A DNA stretch of 64,000 nucleotides from Ariolimax columbianus (lineage: Eukaryota; Mollusca; Gastropoda; Stylommatophora; Arionidae). The notes under the pieces were generated by a model. That model ran no database searches. It had not been told where the DNA came from and worked only from the letters and a program-made list of their open reading frames with translations. The translations under genes and the position numbers were made by a program. The stretch lies in the NCBI GenBank assembly GCA_036924085.1, contig JAVGWX010000011.1, positions 33,850,386 to 33,914,385 of the forward strand. The letters run 5' to 3'. Positions 10,456-21,557 of the stretch are shown piece by piece (within the stretch, counting starts at the first letter, position 1; every line of letters begins with the position of its first letter).

Positions 10456-10690
10456 AAATAACAAATGGGGGGACGGCACGGCTCACAATCCGAAGGTGCT
10501 GGGTTCAATATCACCATCACAGCACCGGCCATTACCCTGGGGAAGGAAACCCTTAGAAAATGCAGTAGGGGAGGATTCAGACCCTTACATAAAATACATG
10601 CTGAAGTTGGATACACTGGGTTGACAGGCGCAAAATAAAAACATAGTGCAACGCCCTTGGGGAATAGAGAAATAAGGCAAACAAAATGAC
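10456..10690 (+). mobile_element. tRNA-derived SINE, family 1 copy 1
   Basis: Matches the element at 58321-58566: a tRNA-like head (GGGGACGGC... with B-box-like CTGGGTTCAATATC), the shared middle (CCCTTAGAAAATGCAG), the shared 3' body (GGCGCAAAATAAAAACATAG) and the end GGGGAATAGAGAAATAAGGC. The head is shortened in the A-box region. Pol III-type non-autonomous retroposon. Confidence 0.8.
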
Positions 10691-11786
10691 AACCTTCGGT
10701 GTTTACCGCTCTCTTCTTGAGGCAACCTGCCAAAATGATGTAATCATGTTTCTCTCCATTTTTGTTTTAGCACCCTAAGCTTTGAAAATGGAAATATATA
10801 TTCATCATTTGTCAAACACAGATGAGTAACGAGTGGATATAATCAGAAACAAAGATATTAGGAGACAAGTAGGTACAACACCAGTGCTAGACCTCAACAA
10901 ACCAAATGGTTCAGCCGCGTGACATGCCAAACACCAGATAGTATCCCTCAGAAAGCAATGCTATAAATCCATTGGACCACACAAAAGATGGATAACAGAA
11001 ATGACAGAGGCAGTGAAACTCCCCATGTACGAAGCACATACTAGGACCCGATCAAGAAACCTCTTCATAACCTGACTTTGTAAGGTACAAACGGGACAAA
11101 AAAAGCGAACAGAAAAGAATATATTCATCAAAGAAGGGAAATATCTCTCACAGCATACCATTTCTGAACAAAAGTTCTAGGTCTGTTGAAGGCATGTGTA
11201 CAATCATATTGGTGTTTTGTCGCATTAAACGTGAAGCCTTCTGTTATATCAGGGCATACTGGCCTAAGTTCTTGAACAGCGCTGAAAAGCATTTAGCCCT
11301 TACAATGGTTGGGCTCAATCAAATTAGCAGAGACTTGTAAGAAGCATAAGGACAACTTCAAGTTGGATGTTCAAGAAATAATTAACGCGTCAATTCTAAA
11401 TTTGTGTTTCACAGACTTGACTAGCCATTTGAGTCAAACATCAACAATCTACAAGTTCAGTCCAGCTGGTCAATGTAAGACAGTACGTGTGTCAGTGGTC
11501 ACAAGGACAACATCAACAAGCTAAGCTACAACCAAAATGACTTGGCCAATGGACTAAGAGCAAAACAACAGAGAATGGACAACACATCAGATAAGAATGA
11601 CCAACACAACAGATAATAATGGACAACATGACATTGAATGGACAACAAGACAGAGAATGGGCAACATGATAAGTAAATGAATAAGACATCATCGTGCGAC
11701 GCCTTGTCAGTTGAGGTTCCAGGTTACTCTTCATATTGAGAAGACGTCCAAGATACATGTACTCGTTGACATCCTCTAATCGTACC
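10691..11786. other. No recognised gene
   Basis: AT-rich, short open frames only. Around 11540-11660 there is a degenerate run of AATGGACAACA-type words that looks like a decayed tandem repeat. Confidence 0.5.
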
Positions 11787-11909
11787 TCACCAACATATCT
11801 AACATAAGTTACACCTTAACATATCTAACATAAGTTACACCTTAACATATCTAACATAAGTTACACCTTAACATATCTAACATAAGTTACACCTTAACAT
11901 ATCTAACAA
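11787..11909. repeat. 26-bp tandem repeat, about 4.7 units
   Basis: Near-perfect repeats of AACATATCTAACATAAGTTA followed by CACCTT, ending in a partial unit. Confidence 0.95.
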
Positions 11910-13200
11910 CCGCATGCACTAACAACATTTGTATTCACTCTAGTATATCTCAAAATGTCAACAAATTGGCATCCATAGTATTTTTTTTTCAAACAAAAAT
12001 CTTAAATGCGCAAGACTTGTTTGTTTGCTCAAGTTAATCTCCCAAGATATTTTTTTTTAACTTGAGGCTCAAACATTTTTCTGAGACGATTTACAATTTT
12101 TCCAACACTTATCTGAAATAAAACATAGCTTTTCCCATAAGTCAATGAATGTTTACAGTATCTAGTCTCATAAGAAGTAGAACTGCGGGAGCAACCTTCA
12201 CCTGTACAGCACTTGTATGGAAAATCATAGACTCCAAACTGTGTATCACGATGTAGGAAGAACTTAAAGAGATGGGTATACAGAGATGATTAGACATGTC
12301 ACTGTGGAGCAACACAAGACCCAGACCACCTGATGATCTGCCCAAACCTTCTGGAAACATGCAATATGAATGACATGTTGAGGGGGCATCCACTAGGCTG
12401 AACATTGGAAAAGTCTGACGTGATGATGCCTAGGACAGGGAAGTCAGTACAGTTCCTAACACATGACAGTAGCGATAGTTAACATCAATCAGATATAGAT
12501 GATTTTTTTAAATGGAAATGACAGCTCAGAATTTTGCATCAATGCAGCGGAGCGGCCAGCAGACTGGTTTGGATGTTGGTCGTTGACCACTAAAACATAT
12601 ATTCAAATCCTCCGTACGGCACAGGGTTTTTTCTAACCTGCTCTGTACAGTGCGTGGTAGCTGTAGGGGCAAGTGCCCTGTATTCTTCAGTCCTATTAAT
12701 CTTCCTCCTCATCAACCTCAGCAGTGGAAATAAACTCTGTCTGTAGTGGTAGTTTTAATAGCAGAGATCAATAGATATTCAAACAAATAAATATGTAGTG
12801 AAAATGTGACTTAAGTTCATTTAAAAACTGTTTATGATGCTTATTGTTCTGTCCATTTTAGCTAAGGACTATGCCATTTCATTCACAGACTTTTAAAAGG
12901 AATAGAAAAAAAAATCATAAAATCTGGATAATAATTATGAAGAAAAATGTTATGGAAATACATTTTCTGTGTTTATGATTTTTAAAATGCTAATTTATCT
13001 GTTATAAATCAAACGTAGCATTTTATTTTCTAAAACATTAGCAATTTTGTTTATATATAAGTTTAACATATATACATGTTTTCTATCATAAATTTGTAAA
13101 CACTGGTATTAATAACATAAAGACAATTATTGCCACAAAAAAATGCAAATATTTCATTCACTAAAACAGTAATAAGGAATTGTCAGTTATCCATATATTT
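11910..13200. other. No gene; possible degraded tRNA-like SINE at 12545-12735
   Basis: 12545-12735 has a tRNA-like head (GCGGCCAGCAGACTGG... and B-box-like ATTCAAATCC) followed by non-tRNA body, which fits an old SINE, but only one copy is visible here. The rest is AT-rich and featureless. Confidence 0.3.
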
Positions 13201-13214
13201 TTTCTTTCATAATA

Positions 13215-13400
13215 AATTTGGTAATAAGGCGGACGGCGAAGAGGTCGTCCCAAAAATGAGGTGAGGAGGACAAAATAAAAGAATAGACCAATCTCCGACC
13301 AGAGGAGGCACACACAACAGCCTCTGACAGAGAGGGGCGGCGTCTTCATGTGTGCCCCAACAACCTCGCTGGTTACGAGATGACCTGACCTGGCCTGATC
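13215..13400 (+). pseudogene. LINE ORF C-terminal relic
   Basis: Plus-strand reading gives RIDQSPTRGGT...SSCVPQQPRWLRDDLTW with stops. This parallels the minus-strand relic at 15167-15493 (EWTNLRPEEAQG...SSCVPQQPHWLWDDMTY). The two share the same ancestral LINE C-terminus in opposite orientations. Confidence 0.6.
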
Positions 13401-13699
13401 TAAAGCAGATCCTCCTACTATTGCATCTTGAACCCTGTACAGCTTGGAGGACGTCCGATCCAGCCAATACTGACTTTTTACTTACTGTCTGTCATTTAGT
13501 TTGAAGAAATTTCACATTTTGACATCACCTACAAAATGACTGATACTTGGCTTATGTAAAAGAAGTCCTTTACTGTAGAGTTATGACGGCAGTCCAAAAA
13601 ACCAAGGTTATTAAAACGGCACAGCAACTGAGGCAGCGAGCTAGTTACTGCTTGTAATAATAACCACATCACACCACGAATGTCTTCCATGTGCATGTG

Positions 13700-14465
13700 G
13701 TGAAGAGAATGCATGTGTAGTGCACTTGGCGATTTTTTTTAAAATTAAGCAATTGAAGGATCTTGAAGAGAAACGTATTTGCATGAAGTTTTACTCCAAT
13801 TTAGGTCAAACTTTTACTTTTTACCAAGACTTTCTGAAAAATGCCATAGCAGGTGATGAAAGATGGGTTTATGGATAGATGTCAAAACAAAAAGACAGCC
13901 AGCAGAGTGGGTTGGAACGGCACCACCGCGACCAAAAAAATCATGTACGAGTCACTCAAATGTGAAGGTTCTGTTGAGCATCTTTTTTTTATATTGGTTC
14001 ATCATGAGTTTGTTCTACGTGGTCAGACGGTTCATCATGAGTTTGTTCCACGTGGTCTGACGGTTCATCATGAGTTTGTTCCACGTGGTCAGACTATCTA
14101 ATAAAGAGTATTACTTAGATGCTATGAAGCTTTTGAAAGAGGCAATACGAAGAAAGAGACCTGACATATGGATACACCTCGACAACGCACTTGCACACAC
14201 ATTACTGCTTATTCGTGACTATTTGGCAAAGTATGAGATGACTGTTGTCACCCACAAGTCACCCTATTCTCCGGATTTGGTCTCTGCAAACATTTTTGTT
14301 ACAAAAGTATAAAACCACCCTTAAAGTTCATCAATTTCATACCATAGAAGATATTTTAAAAAATTTGCTACAAGACATGCACGCTATCCCAGAAAACTAG
14401 TTCCAAGGCGCATTTTAAGATACGTTGGGAGTGGTCTATTAACAGTGAAGGGAGACGAGTTTGAA
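13700..14465 (+). pseudogene. mariner transposase relic
   Basis: Broken mariner-family (DD34D) transposase. Readable pieces are AGDERWVYG (second block), VHHEFVPRGQT, NKEYYLDAMKLLKEAIRRKR, IHLDNALAHT (catalytic D with the HxDNAxxH-type motif) and a YSPDL block (third D). A decayed C-terminus near KTTLKVHQFHTIEDILKNLL follows. Several frameshifts and stops. Cut-and-paste transposase when intact; here a fossil. Confidence 0.88.
13996..14094 (+). repeat. 33-bp in-frame triplication inside the mariner relic
   Basis: Three consecutive 33-bp units (13996-14028, 14029-14061, 14062-14094) each read VHHEFVxRGxT. Normal mariner has this block once. One or two base differences separate the units. Confidence 0.95.
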
Positions 14466-14848
14466 TAAATTGTATAAGTAGAGAAAGAAATTATTTTTTT
14501 TTTACAAAGTTCCGTTTCTATTTCCAATAGGTAGACATTTAAGAACATGCTTAGGTTTCAAAGTTGACGGATTTAGTGAGAGGAAAGTTCTTCAAGACCC
14601 GAGAAATTATTTATTATTTGATCAGACTTAATGATCACACATATGGGTTGCACATTCAGCACACGTCCAATACAGACTTTGACTGCAACACATGACAGGG
14701 ATTTCAAGCTGAAATATTCATGACATAAAAAATCTGCATTATACATGAGCTCAAGAGACTGACAACTCCTGGACACGTAATCAGACGGATCGGCCACAGA
14801 GAGAGGGGATCCACATTTCACACCCAAATAGCGACAGAAAATCACTCC

Positions 14849-15118
14849 AGACCAGCAGAAGAGACCTGTACCAATTTCAGACCAGCAGAAGAGACCTGTA
14901 CCAATTTCAGACCAGCAGAAGAGACCTGTACCAATTTCAGACCAGCAGAAGAGACCTGTACCAATTTCAGACCAGCAGAAGAGACCTGTACCAATTTCAG
15001 ACCAGCAGAAGAGACCTGTACCAATTTCAGACCAGCAGAAGAGACCTGTACCAATTTCAGACCAGCAGAAGAGACCTGTACCAATTTCAGACCAGCAGAA
15101 GAGACCTGTACCAATTTC
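14849..15118. repeat. 30-bp tandem repeat, nine identical units
   Basis: Nine identical copies of AGACCAGCAGAAGAGACCTG followed by TACCAATTTC. On the minus strand the array is open and reads a decapeptide repeat SEIGTGLFCW within a 197-codon frame (14573-15166). The open frame follows from the unit being divisible by three and there is no other coding sign. Complete identity implies a very recent expansion. Confidence 0.97.
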
Positions 15119-15159
15119 AGAGCTGAAGCAACAGTTGTACATGCAGCAACTAAAGATTC

Positions 15160-15665
15160 TTATCAATCAAAATGCAACTACAAGAGGAGAATACTCCAAG
15201 CTCAAGCCCCAAACAAGATAGGTCATGTCATCCCATAACCAGTGAGGTTGTTGGGGCACACATGAAGACATCCTCACAACCCCATGCCATGCTTTTCTGT
15301 CAGCGGTCTCTCCCTGTGCCTCTTCTGGTCGGAGATTGGTCCACTCTTTTATGTTGTTTTCCCACCTCTTTTTTTTGGGATGGCCTCTTCGTCGTCTGCC
15401 TTGCATCTTTCTGTGTGTGATCGTATTTGCAAGACCATTTGATCTTGATATGTGACCATACCAATCGAGTTTCCTTCTTTTGACAGTTGCCAAAAGATCT
15501 TCGAAGGGCCCTATTGCTGCTGTAATTCTTTCTTGTATTTCCTCATTTGTAACTCATTCTGTGTACGTGACGTTTAAAAGTTTTCGGAAACATCTTATCT
15601 CCAAGCCTTGTATCCTGCAGGTCAGTTGTAATTGTCCATGTCTCACAAGGATAGACGAATATTGA
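15160..15665 (-). pseudogene. LINE C-terminal region relic (RTE-like style)
   Basis: Minus-strand reading includes RKLDWYGHISRSNGLANTI, GRRRRGHPKKKRWENNI and DRKAWHGVV. This is the RxxWxGHxxR ... GRPKxRW ... DRxxW pattern that closes many non-LTR retrotransposon ORF2 proteins. An upstream piece reads LQLTCRIQGLEIRCFRKLL. 5'-truncated and disrupted. Confidence 0.75.
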
Positions 15666-15689
15666 CAAGATAGACTCACACGAAATAAA

Positions 15690-16200
15690 ATATAACATCG
15701 GGTTGCTGTCCCAAAACAAAACAAAAAAGATTTAGTTCTATAGTGGATTCCGGCCCACTGTGGGATTCTTGAAAACAAAAAAGCAGATTAGCTTGCAAAA
15801 GCCGAGAGTGGCGGCATGTAGGCTCGCCATCCACAAAACAATAGAGAAGCAAAGACACTCATCAAACGATCCATGAGGACAGAAAGAAGAGACCAGCATA
15901 AAGAATACAAACAAGAAAATGACAGCATAGACAAACTGGGCAGAGATATATAGACAAAGATCTTCAGCCTCAGAATGGGACATGGCAGACTCCTCCACAG
16001 AATGGGTCTTAGAGACACTGCCATGTGTGATTGTGGAGTATCCAAGCAAACACCAGAACACATCCTGCAGGACTGTCTCACTTGTGCAGACCAAAAAGAG
16101 TCAATCTTGTCCGGAGAGCGACCATGCTCAAAAAGCTGTGGGGGATCGGCATAGACCTTCGCATTCTCCTGTGAACCTCACTGGGCTAGAAGCATAGCAT
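15690..16200 (+). pseudogene. I-group LINE relic: RNase H end and Cys/His knuckle
   Basis: Plus-strand reading gives LWIPAHCGILENKKAD (RNase H VPxHxGxxxNExAD block) near 15738-15800. After stops, RMGHGRLLHRMGLRDTAMC, CGVSKQTPEHILQDC and TCADQKE follow near 15973-16100. This matches the order RNase H then CxC...H...C knuckle of the I/Nimb copies but is clearly a different, older family. Confidence 0.75.
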
Positions 16201-16674
16201 CAGTTGATCAAAGAAGAACAACAACTCTTAAACATTTCTTAAACATTTCTTATATTTTTTGTTGTGGGAGGGAGGGGGTGGTATTTTCTCTTCTGCATTA
16301 TTCACAATGAAATCTACATACTAATATATATATAAAATATGAATACATCTCATAGATAGTTAAACAATGCGTCTAAAAATCCTTAAATCACAATTTTAGC
16401 TCAATTTGTTTAGTATTCATTTATTTTATTTTGAACAAAAAAAACTGTCATATGAAGTTGTGCCACTTGCTCAAAACTTAAAAACACAAATGGAAAAAAA
16501 ATGGATTCAATTCAGGGCAGGAAAATGTTAAATATGTGTACCAATGGACCATCTAGGGTTGATTAAAAACATCAATGAAACAATTTTTAAAAAACTATCT
16601 ATAGACTTCAATAACTGAGAAATAAAGAACTTAGTAACTCAAGCAATATTATTATTCCAGACAGCCGAAACGAA

Positions 16675-16810
16675 TTTATTGGACCGAAAGGTGTAAATAT
16701 CACAGTCAAGCTGTAAACTAGCGACACAACGCATTATGTTCTCCGGACTACATCCGGTTACTTGCAAAGCCCTGTTCAGGGCTTGGTAGCGACAGATTGA
16801 GAACAAACGC
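16675..16810. repeat. Dispersed repeat Y, copy
   Basis: Shares TATTGGACC, GTGTAAATATCACAGTCAAG, CTGTAAACTA...ACACAAC and TTGAGAACAAAC with 30625-30770, and more weakly with 19700-19800. Interspersed element of unknown class. Confidence 0.7.
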
Positions 16811-17759
16811 AGAAAAAGAACTATTCTAGAAAATGAAAAACGCTGTATGCATACATGTCAACTAGTTTGGTTTTCATGTCATTTGTACTGATAAATGCCG
16901 TTGTTGGTGCAATATGGTTGTACGTCATTTCTGCAAGCTTTTTTTGTCGAAGTTGCACCTCGCTATATTTCTTGCAATTTCCTATCATTTCCAGACTCTT
17001 AAGTAGGAATCTGTATAAATAAGCGGGCTCAGTTTATAATTCTTCAACGGGACCTCGAGTCTACCAGGAGTGACTTTTCATCGGGATCTCATGTCTACTA
17101 GGATTGATCTATATTTTACTTACCAAGACTATCGTAAGCATTTATATAAGCAGGTTAGACTTTGCAGAACAATAACCAGGTAGAATGCAATCATAGTGGT
17201 AGGAAACATGCAAGAACTACATAGTGATGACTGACATACCAATCACACTGGAGAATTTTTAGCTCTGCCTTAAGCCCCATCTTTGGTGCTGAAAGACCAT
17301 AGACAGAAGAGAGAGAGAGAGATATATAAAAGAGCTTATCCATCAAATGGATGAATCAACACCAAGACAACGCAAGACTGGATTTGAGGGCAGAGGTGAC
17401 GAGTTTCATACTGTTTAAAGTAGTCTGTGACATCAAAGGCAGGATCTACCTTATTTTACCTTTCAGGGACACAGACCATGAATGTTTATTTTCAATTATT
17501 AAAAAGATACACAGTAAATGCAAATACAATCACTTCTTCTATGTCATCTCAAATTAATTCAGACGTTTGCTGCACTGACTTTTAAACCTTTTATAGCTTT
17601 TAATAAAGAAACATGATAAAAGTGCATATGTAATTAAAGTGAATAATGTAGCCACGCCTTTGGACCATCATGGTACTTCAAGGCGAAGAACAGGCACAGA
17701 TTCAAGCAGCGTTTGACTACCTGGCATCAGACAACCTTGCCTGATAGAATACCATTAGG
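16811..17759. other. No recognised gene
   Basis: AT-rich spacer with short open frames and a small GA run near 17311-17322. No motif recognised. Confidence 0.5.
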
Positions 17760-18181
17760 GAGGAAGACTAACGTATGGTCAGGCAAAATATACTATCAGA
17801 CATGTTAGTGAGGGTCAGGCAAAACATACTATCAGACATGTTAGTGAGGGTCAGGCAAAACATACTATCAGACATGTTAGTGAGGGTCAGGCAAAACATA
17901 CTGGCCAAGACCCTCACCTGGGCCTCCTAGTAACCCTCCCTGGAAACGGGATGTTTTTATGGCAGTCTGGCTAACGAGGTGAGGGATTGACGTGATCTCC
18001 ATAGTAATGAGTGACACGCAGATGAAGTCAAGCATAGCACAACCACCTGGAGGACTCAGTCCACCATCATCAGCATTCTCCGGATGTGAGACAAGCTACT
18101 GCAACCTGCCACTTAACGTCCTTTTCAGTGCGCACAAAAGAGTAAACCTACTCATTGTGGGCATTTGCAAACAACAACAAC
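17760..18181 (+). mobile_element. Foldback-type element X, right-arm copy with 36-bp core repeats
   Basis: About three 36-bp units (TGTTAGTGAGGGTCAGGCAA...) at 17790-17905 lead into an arm ending ACTCATTGTGGGCATTTGCA then AACAACAAC. The arm is shared with 48541-48877 and, inverted, with 46861-47180. The left arm is absent here. Confidence 0.75.
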
Positions 18182-18614
18182 ACAGAATACCATGATTCAA
18201 GGAAGTGAGAATAATGTATATTTTTCTTACATAAACAACATGTAAATAAATATGGTATTGATTTGTGATTCATTTATTGAATGACACTGTTAAATAGTAC
18301 TTGCTAACTATAATAGTTTGTTTTTGGGGTGGTGTAAAGATTAAGCTGACATATATTATTGTAAGTAACAAATCTTTGCCCAAACAGAGCCTTTCTTTTC
18401 ACACAGAAGTAAATCATAGACAATCAAAAGCATAAAGATCAGGTGGCTAGAGATGCGGCTTGATAGAAGAATGTTAAGAATTCCGTTAACATTAAAAAAA
18501 TAAAAGAAGTAGGCAAGTTTACACAAGAAATAGGCATAAATACTACACCTTTTGTTTCTCATAGAACAATTGCTGGAGGCCAAGATGCCGCAGTGAATAA
18601 GCTGACAGCAGTCA

Positions 18615-19565
18615 GACTTAACTTAACGTCTTTATACTGGTTTAGAAAAGTCTGCAGAGTCTGTATACAACCAGTTTCATTTACATCACCTTGCTCTAAA
18701 AGCTATGCACATCCAATTTATTCTTAAATGTATTAACTGTCCCTGCCTTCACTACCTACTATGGCAATGCATTCCAAGCATTCACCACTCTCCGACTAAA
18801 AAAATATTTCCTAATATCTAATCTGGACCTCTCTTTAGTTAATTTGTAGCTATTGCCCTCTTGTTCTTGTGAGTGGCTGTATTTTTAAAAACTTTTTATA
18901 GTCTAATTTTTATCCATTCCTCTGATCATCTTATAAACCTGTATTAAGTCACCACGAATACTTCTTTCTTCTAGACACTGTAGGCCGGTTTTTCTGAGTC
19001 TTTCCTCATAACTGTAATTCTGAAATCCCACTATCAGCTTTGTCGTTTTTTTTTTGTATTCTTTCCAGCATGTTTATATCCCCTCTATGATAAGGACTCC
19101 ACACCTGTACACAGTACTCCAATCTAGGTATAACTAATGCATTATACAGTTTGACTATCACTTCCTTGCTCCTATGTTTAATATTTCTTTTTATCATACC
19201 TAACATTGCATTTGCCTTTTTCACTGCTACCTGAACTTGCTCACTCACCTTACCTGTATGATCTATTATAACCCCCTAGGTCCCTTTGGTTATCTATCTT
19301 TCTAATATTGTTCTCTCCCATTCTGTAATTATGTTCCATATTGGATCTACCCATGTGGATGACTGTACATTTATCTACATTAAACTCCATTTGCCAGCTT
19401 ACAGACCATTCTCAAATTTTATCTAGATCCGACCTCAATATATCAACTTCTGCTTTAGATGAGACACTACTGCATAGTTTTGTGTCATCAGCAAATTTTG
19501 CAATCATGGATCCCATATCAATGTCCAAATCATTTATATATATCAAGAACAAAATTGGTCCCAAA
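18615..19565 (-). mobile_element. CR1-like LINE, 3' part
   Basis: Minus-strand non-LTR retrotransposon. Readable protein at 19006-19248 includes VSEQVQVAVKKANAMLGMIK, HRSKEVIVKLYNALVIPRLE and YCVQVWSPYHRGDINMLERI, the thumb/C-terminal region of CR1/L2-group RTs. The 3' end carries the hallmark CTCTGCAGA...CCAGTATAAAGACGTTAAGT shared with copies at 20637, 43140, 60396 and 63613. Frameshifted and 5'-truncated near the FADD box. Confidence 0.85.
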
Positions 19566-19800
19566 ACCCGACTCGTAGCTAACCAAGAGCCTCTTCTGCC
19601 TCCACATGGCTGCCCTGGAAACAGACTGCACTAGCCAGTAGTGTAGCCTTGCCAAGGGTTGGCTATCACAGTGGAAAGGCAAACCCAGTACTCAAAAGAG
19701 CCAGCTGACATTGGATATGTTGGGCCGAAGGCACAGACATTGTAGCTCACTGTAAACTACGACACAATGTCCTTTTTCTGGACAAATGCAGAATAAGAAC
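19566..19800. repeat. Dispersed repeat Y, copy
   Basis: Shares CCTGGAAACAGACTGCA with 55302-55318 and CTGTAAACTACGACACAA with 30675-30692. Abuts the CR1-like element. Confidence 0.6.
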
Positions 19801-20630
19801 AATTGTTGCTCATCGCTGATTTCTGTTTTTTGGCAGTTTCTTCATGTCTATCTAGGAAGTTAAACTTGCTGTTGACTTGTTCTTTTTCTGTTAGTTAGTT
19901 AGTTAGTTAGTTTTCTTTCCACTTATGTCATTGAAAGCTGTGGGAAAATAAGTCATTTGTTCTGCACCAAGTGAATTTCGCCAGTGTGAGCCTAGGTCGT
20001 TGCACAATCACTCTGTCATCTATCTACCTGCCTCACAGCCGCCCTCTTGCCCTGTAGCCAGATCTACCTGCATTGTAAACCATCAGTGGAAGTTGATGAG
20101 GGTGCACATTCTCATGAGATGACCAAACCAGTTTATTTTGTGTCTGGAAATATACTCTGCACAAGGCCTAGTGCAGACCATACTTTGATTGTCTTCATTT
20201 CACATTCTGTCTTTCCTGGCAACACTAATGACCTTTTTCAAACAATTTCACACGTCGAAATTCTGCGCATTGGGCAAGGACCATGTTTGGCAATGGTAGA
20301 GCACAGAGTCGGCATAAATCAGCTGTTGCTTTGTTGCAAACTATTACTTGGGTGCCTAAGCAGTGGAGACAGTTGATAAGTAACAGGAGATGCTTTCTGA
20401 CATCTAGTCTCGAGTCTACCGTCTGCTGAAGAAATACTGTCAATCAGGTTTTTTCCCCATTTTGTTTTTCTATTGTAGACTGCAGTAAAGAGCATGTCTG
20501 ACTGCCCTGATGAAATGTTTTCTCAAGGTATGTCCTATCCTTCGCTACTATTTTCAATCTTCATGTGTACTGAGTGTCAGGCTCTCTGCTTCTATTAGTT
20601 TGTTTTTTAATATTATTTTTGGCCATATAA
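19801..20630. other. No gene; (TTAG)n at 19891-19912
   Basis: A short TTAG microsatellite (about 5 units) and otherwise plain sequence. The 109-codon plus frame at 20047-20376 has no recognisable motif. Confidence 0.5.
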
Positions 20631-20636
20631 TTTAAC

Positions 20637-21488
20637 TTAACGTCTTTATACTGGTTTAGAAGACTGCAGAGTATAAAGACGTTAAGTTAAGACTCTGCAG
20701 TCTGTATACAACAAGTTTTATTTACTTCAGTTGATCCAAAAAATAACTATGCTCATCCAATATATTTTTTAATATATTAATTTACCCTGTCTTCACTATT
20801 TCATGTGGCAATGCATACCAAGCATTCACCACTCTCTAAACAAATATTTCCAAGTATCTAATCCTGGACCTTTCTTTAATTAATATATGAGTCGGGTTTT
20901 TTTTTAGTCTTTCCTCATAAATATAATTCCTGAATCCCGCTATCAGTTCTGTCGCTCTTCTTTGTATCTTTTCCAGCATGTCTATATCGCTTCTACAATA
21001 AGAGCTTCACACCTGTACACAGTACTCTAATCTAGGTTTAAGTAATGCTTTATACAGTTTGACTATTACTTCCATGCTCTTATGTTTAATATTTCTTTTT
21101 ATCATACCTAACATCAAAATTGCGTTTTTCACTGCTACCTGAACTTGCTCACTGACCTTATTTGTATGGTCTATTTTAACACTTAGGTCCCTTTCCTTAT
21201 CTATCTTTCTAATATTGTTCTCGCTCATTCTGTAATTATGTTCCATATTGGATCTACCCATGTGGATGACTGTACATTTATCTACATTCGTCACTCCTTG
21301 TCTCATTGACCATTCCCAAATTTCACCTAAATCCAGCCTCAATATATCCACCTCTGCTTTAGATGTACTTCTGCTTAGTTTTGTGTCATCCGCAAATTTT
21401 GCAATCATGGATCCAATATCATTGTCCAAATTGTTTATATATATCAAGAACAAAATTGGTCCCAAAATCGAGACCTGTGGCACTCCAT
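20637..21488 (-). mobile_element. CR1-like LINE, second 3' part
   Basis: Minus-strand ORF (21007-21483) reads ILGPILFLIYINNLDNDIGS, then KFADDTKLS (catalytic FADD box), CTVIHMGRSNMEHNYRM and SEQVQVAVKN...LKPRLEYCVQV. It is the same family as 18615-19565, which it parallels closely, but covers more of the RT palm. Its 3' terminus near 20637-20690 contains a short inverted duplication of the terminal AACTTAACGTCTTTATA. Frameshifts present. Confidence 0.87.
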
Positions 21489-21557
21489 ATATGCAATGAT
21501 ATATGGTGGGTTTTCAACATTATGATTAGGGGGACGACCACTTTAACTGGACATTTG

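Noticed and set aside
14849..15118. Repeat-protein gene (SEIGTGLFCW)n
   Set aside because: Identical DNA units, no promoter, splice or codon evidence, flanked by transposon relics.
20047..20376. 109-codon plus-strand ORF as a host gene
   Set aside because: No motif, no splice or poly(A) context, composition like the surrounding spacer.
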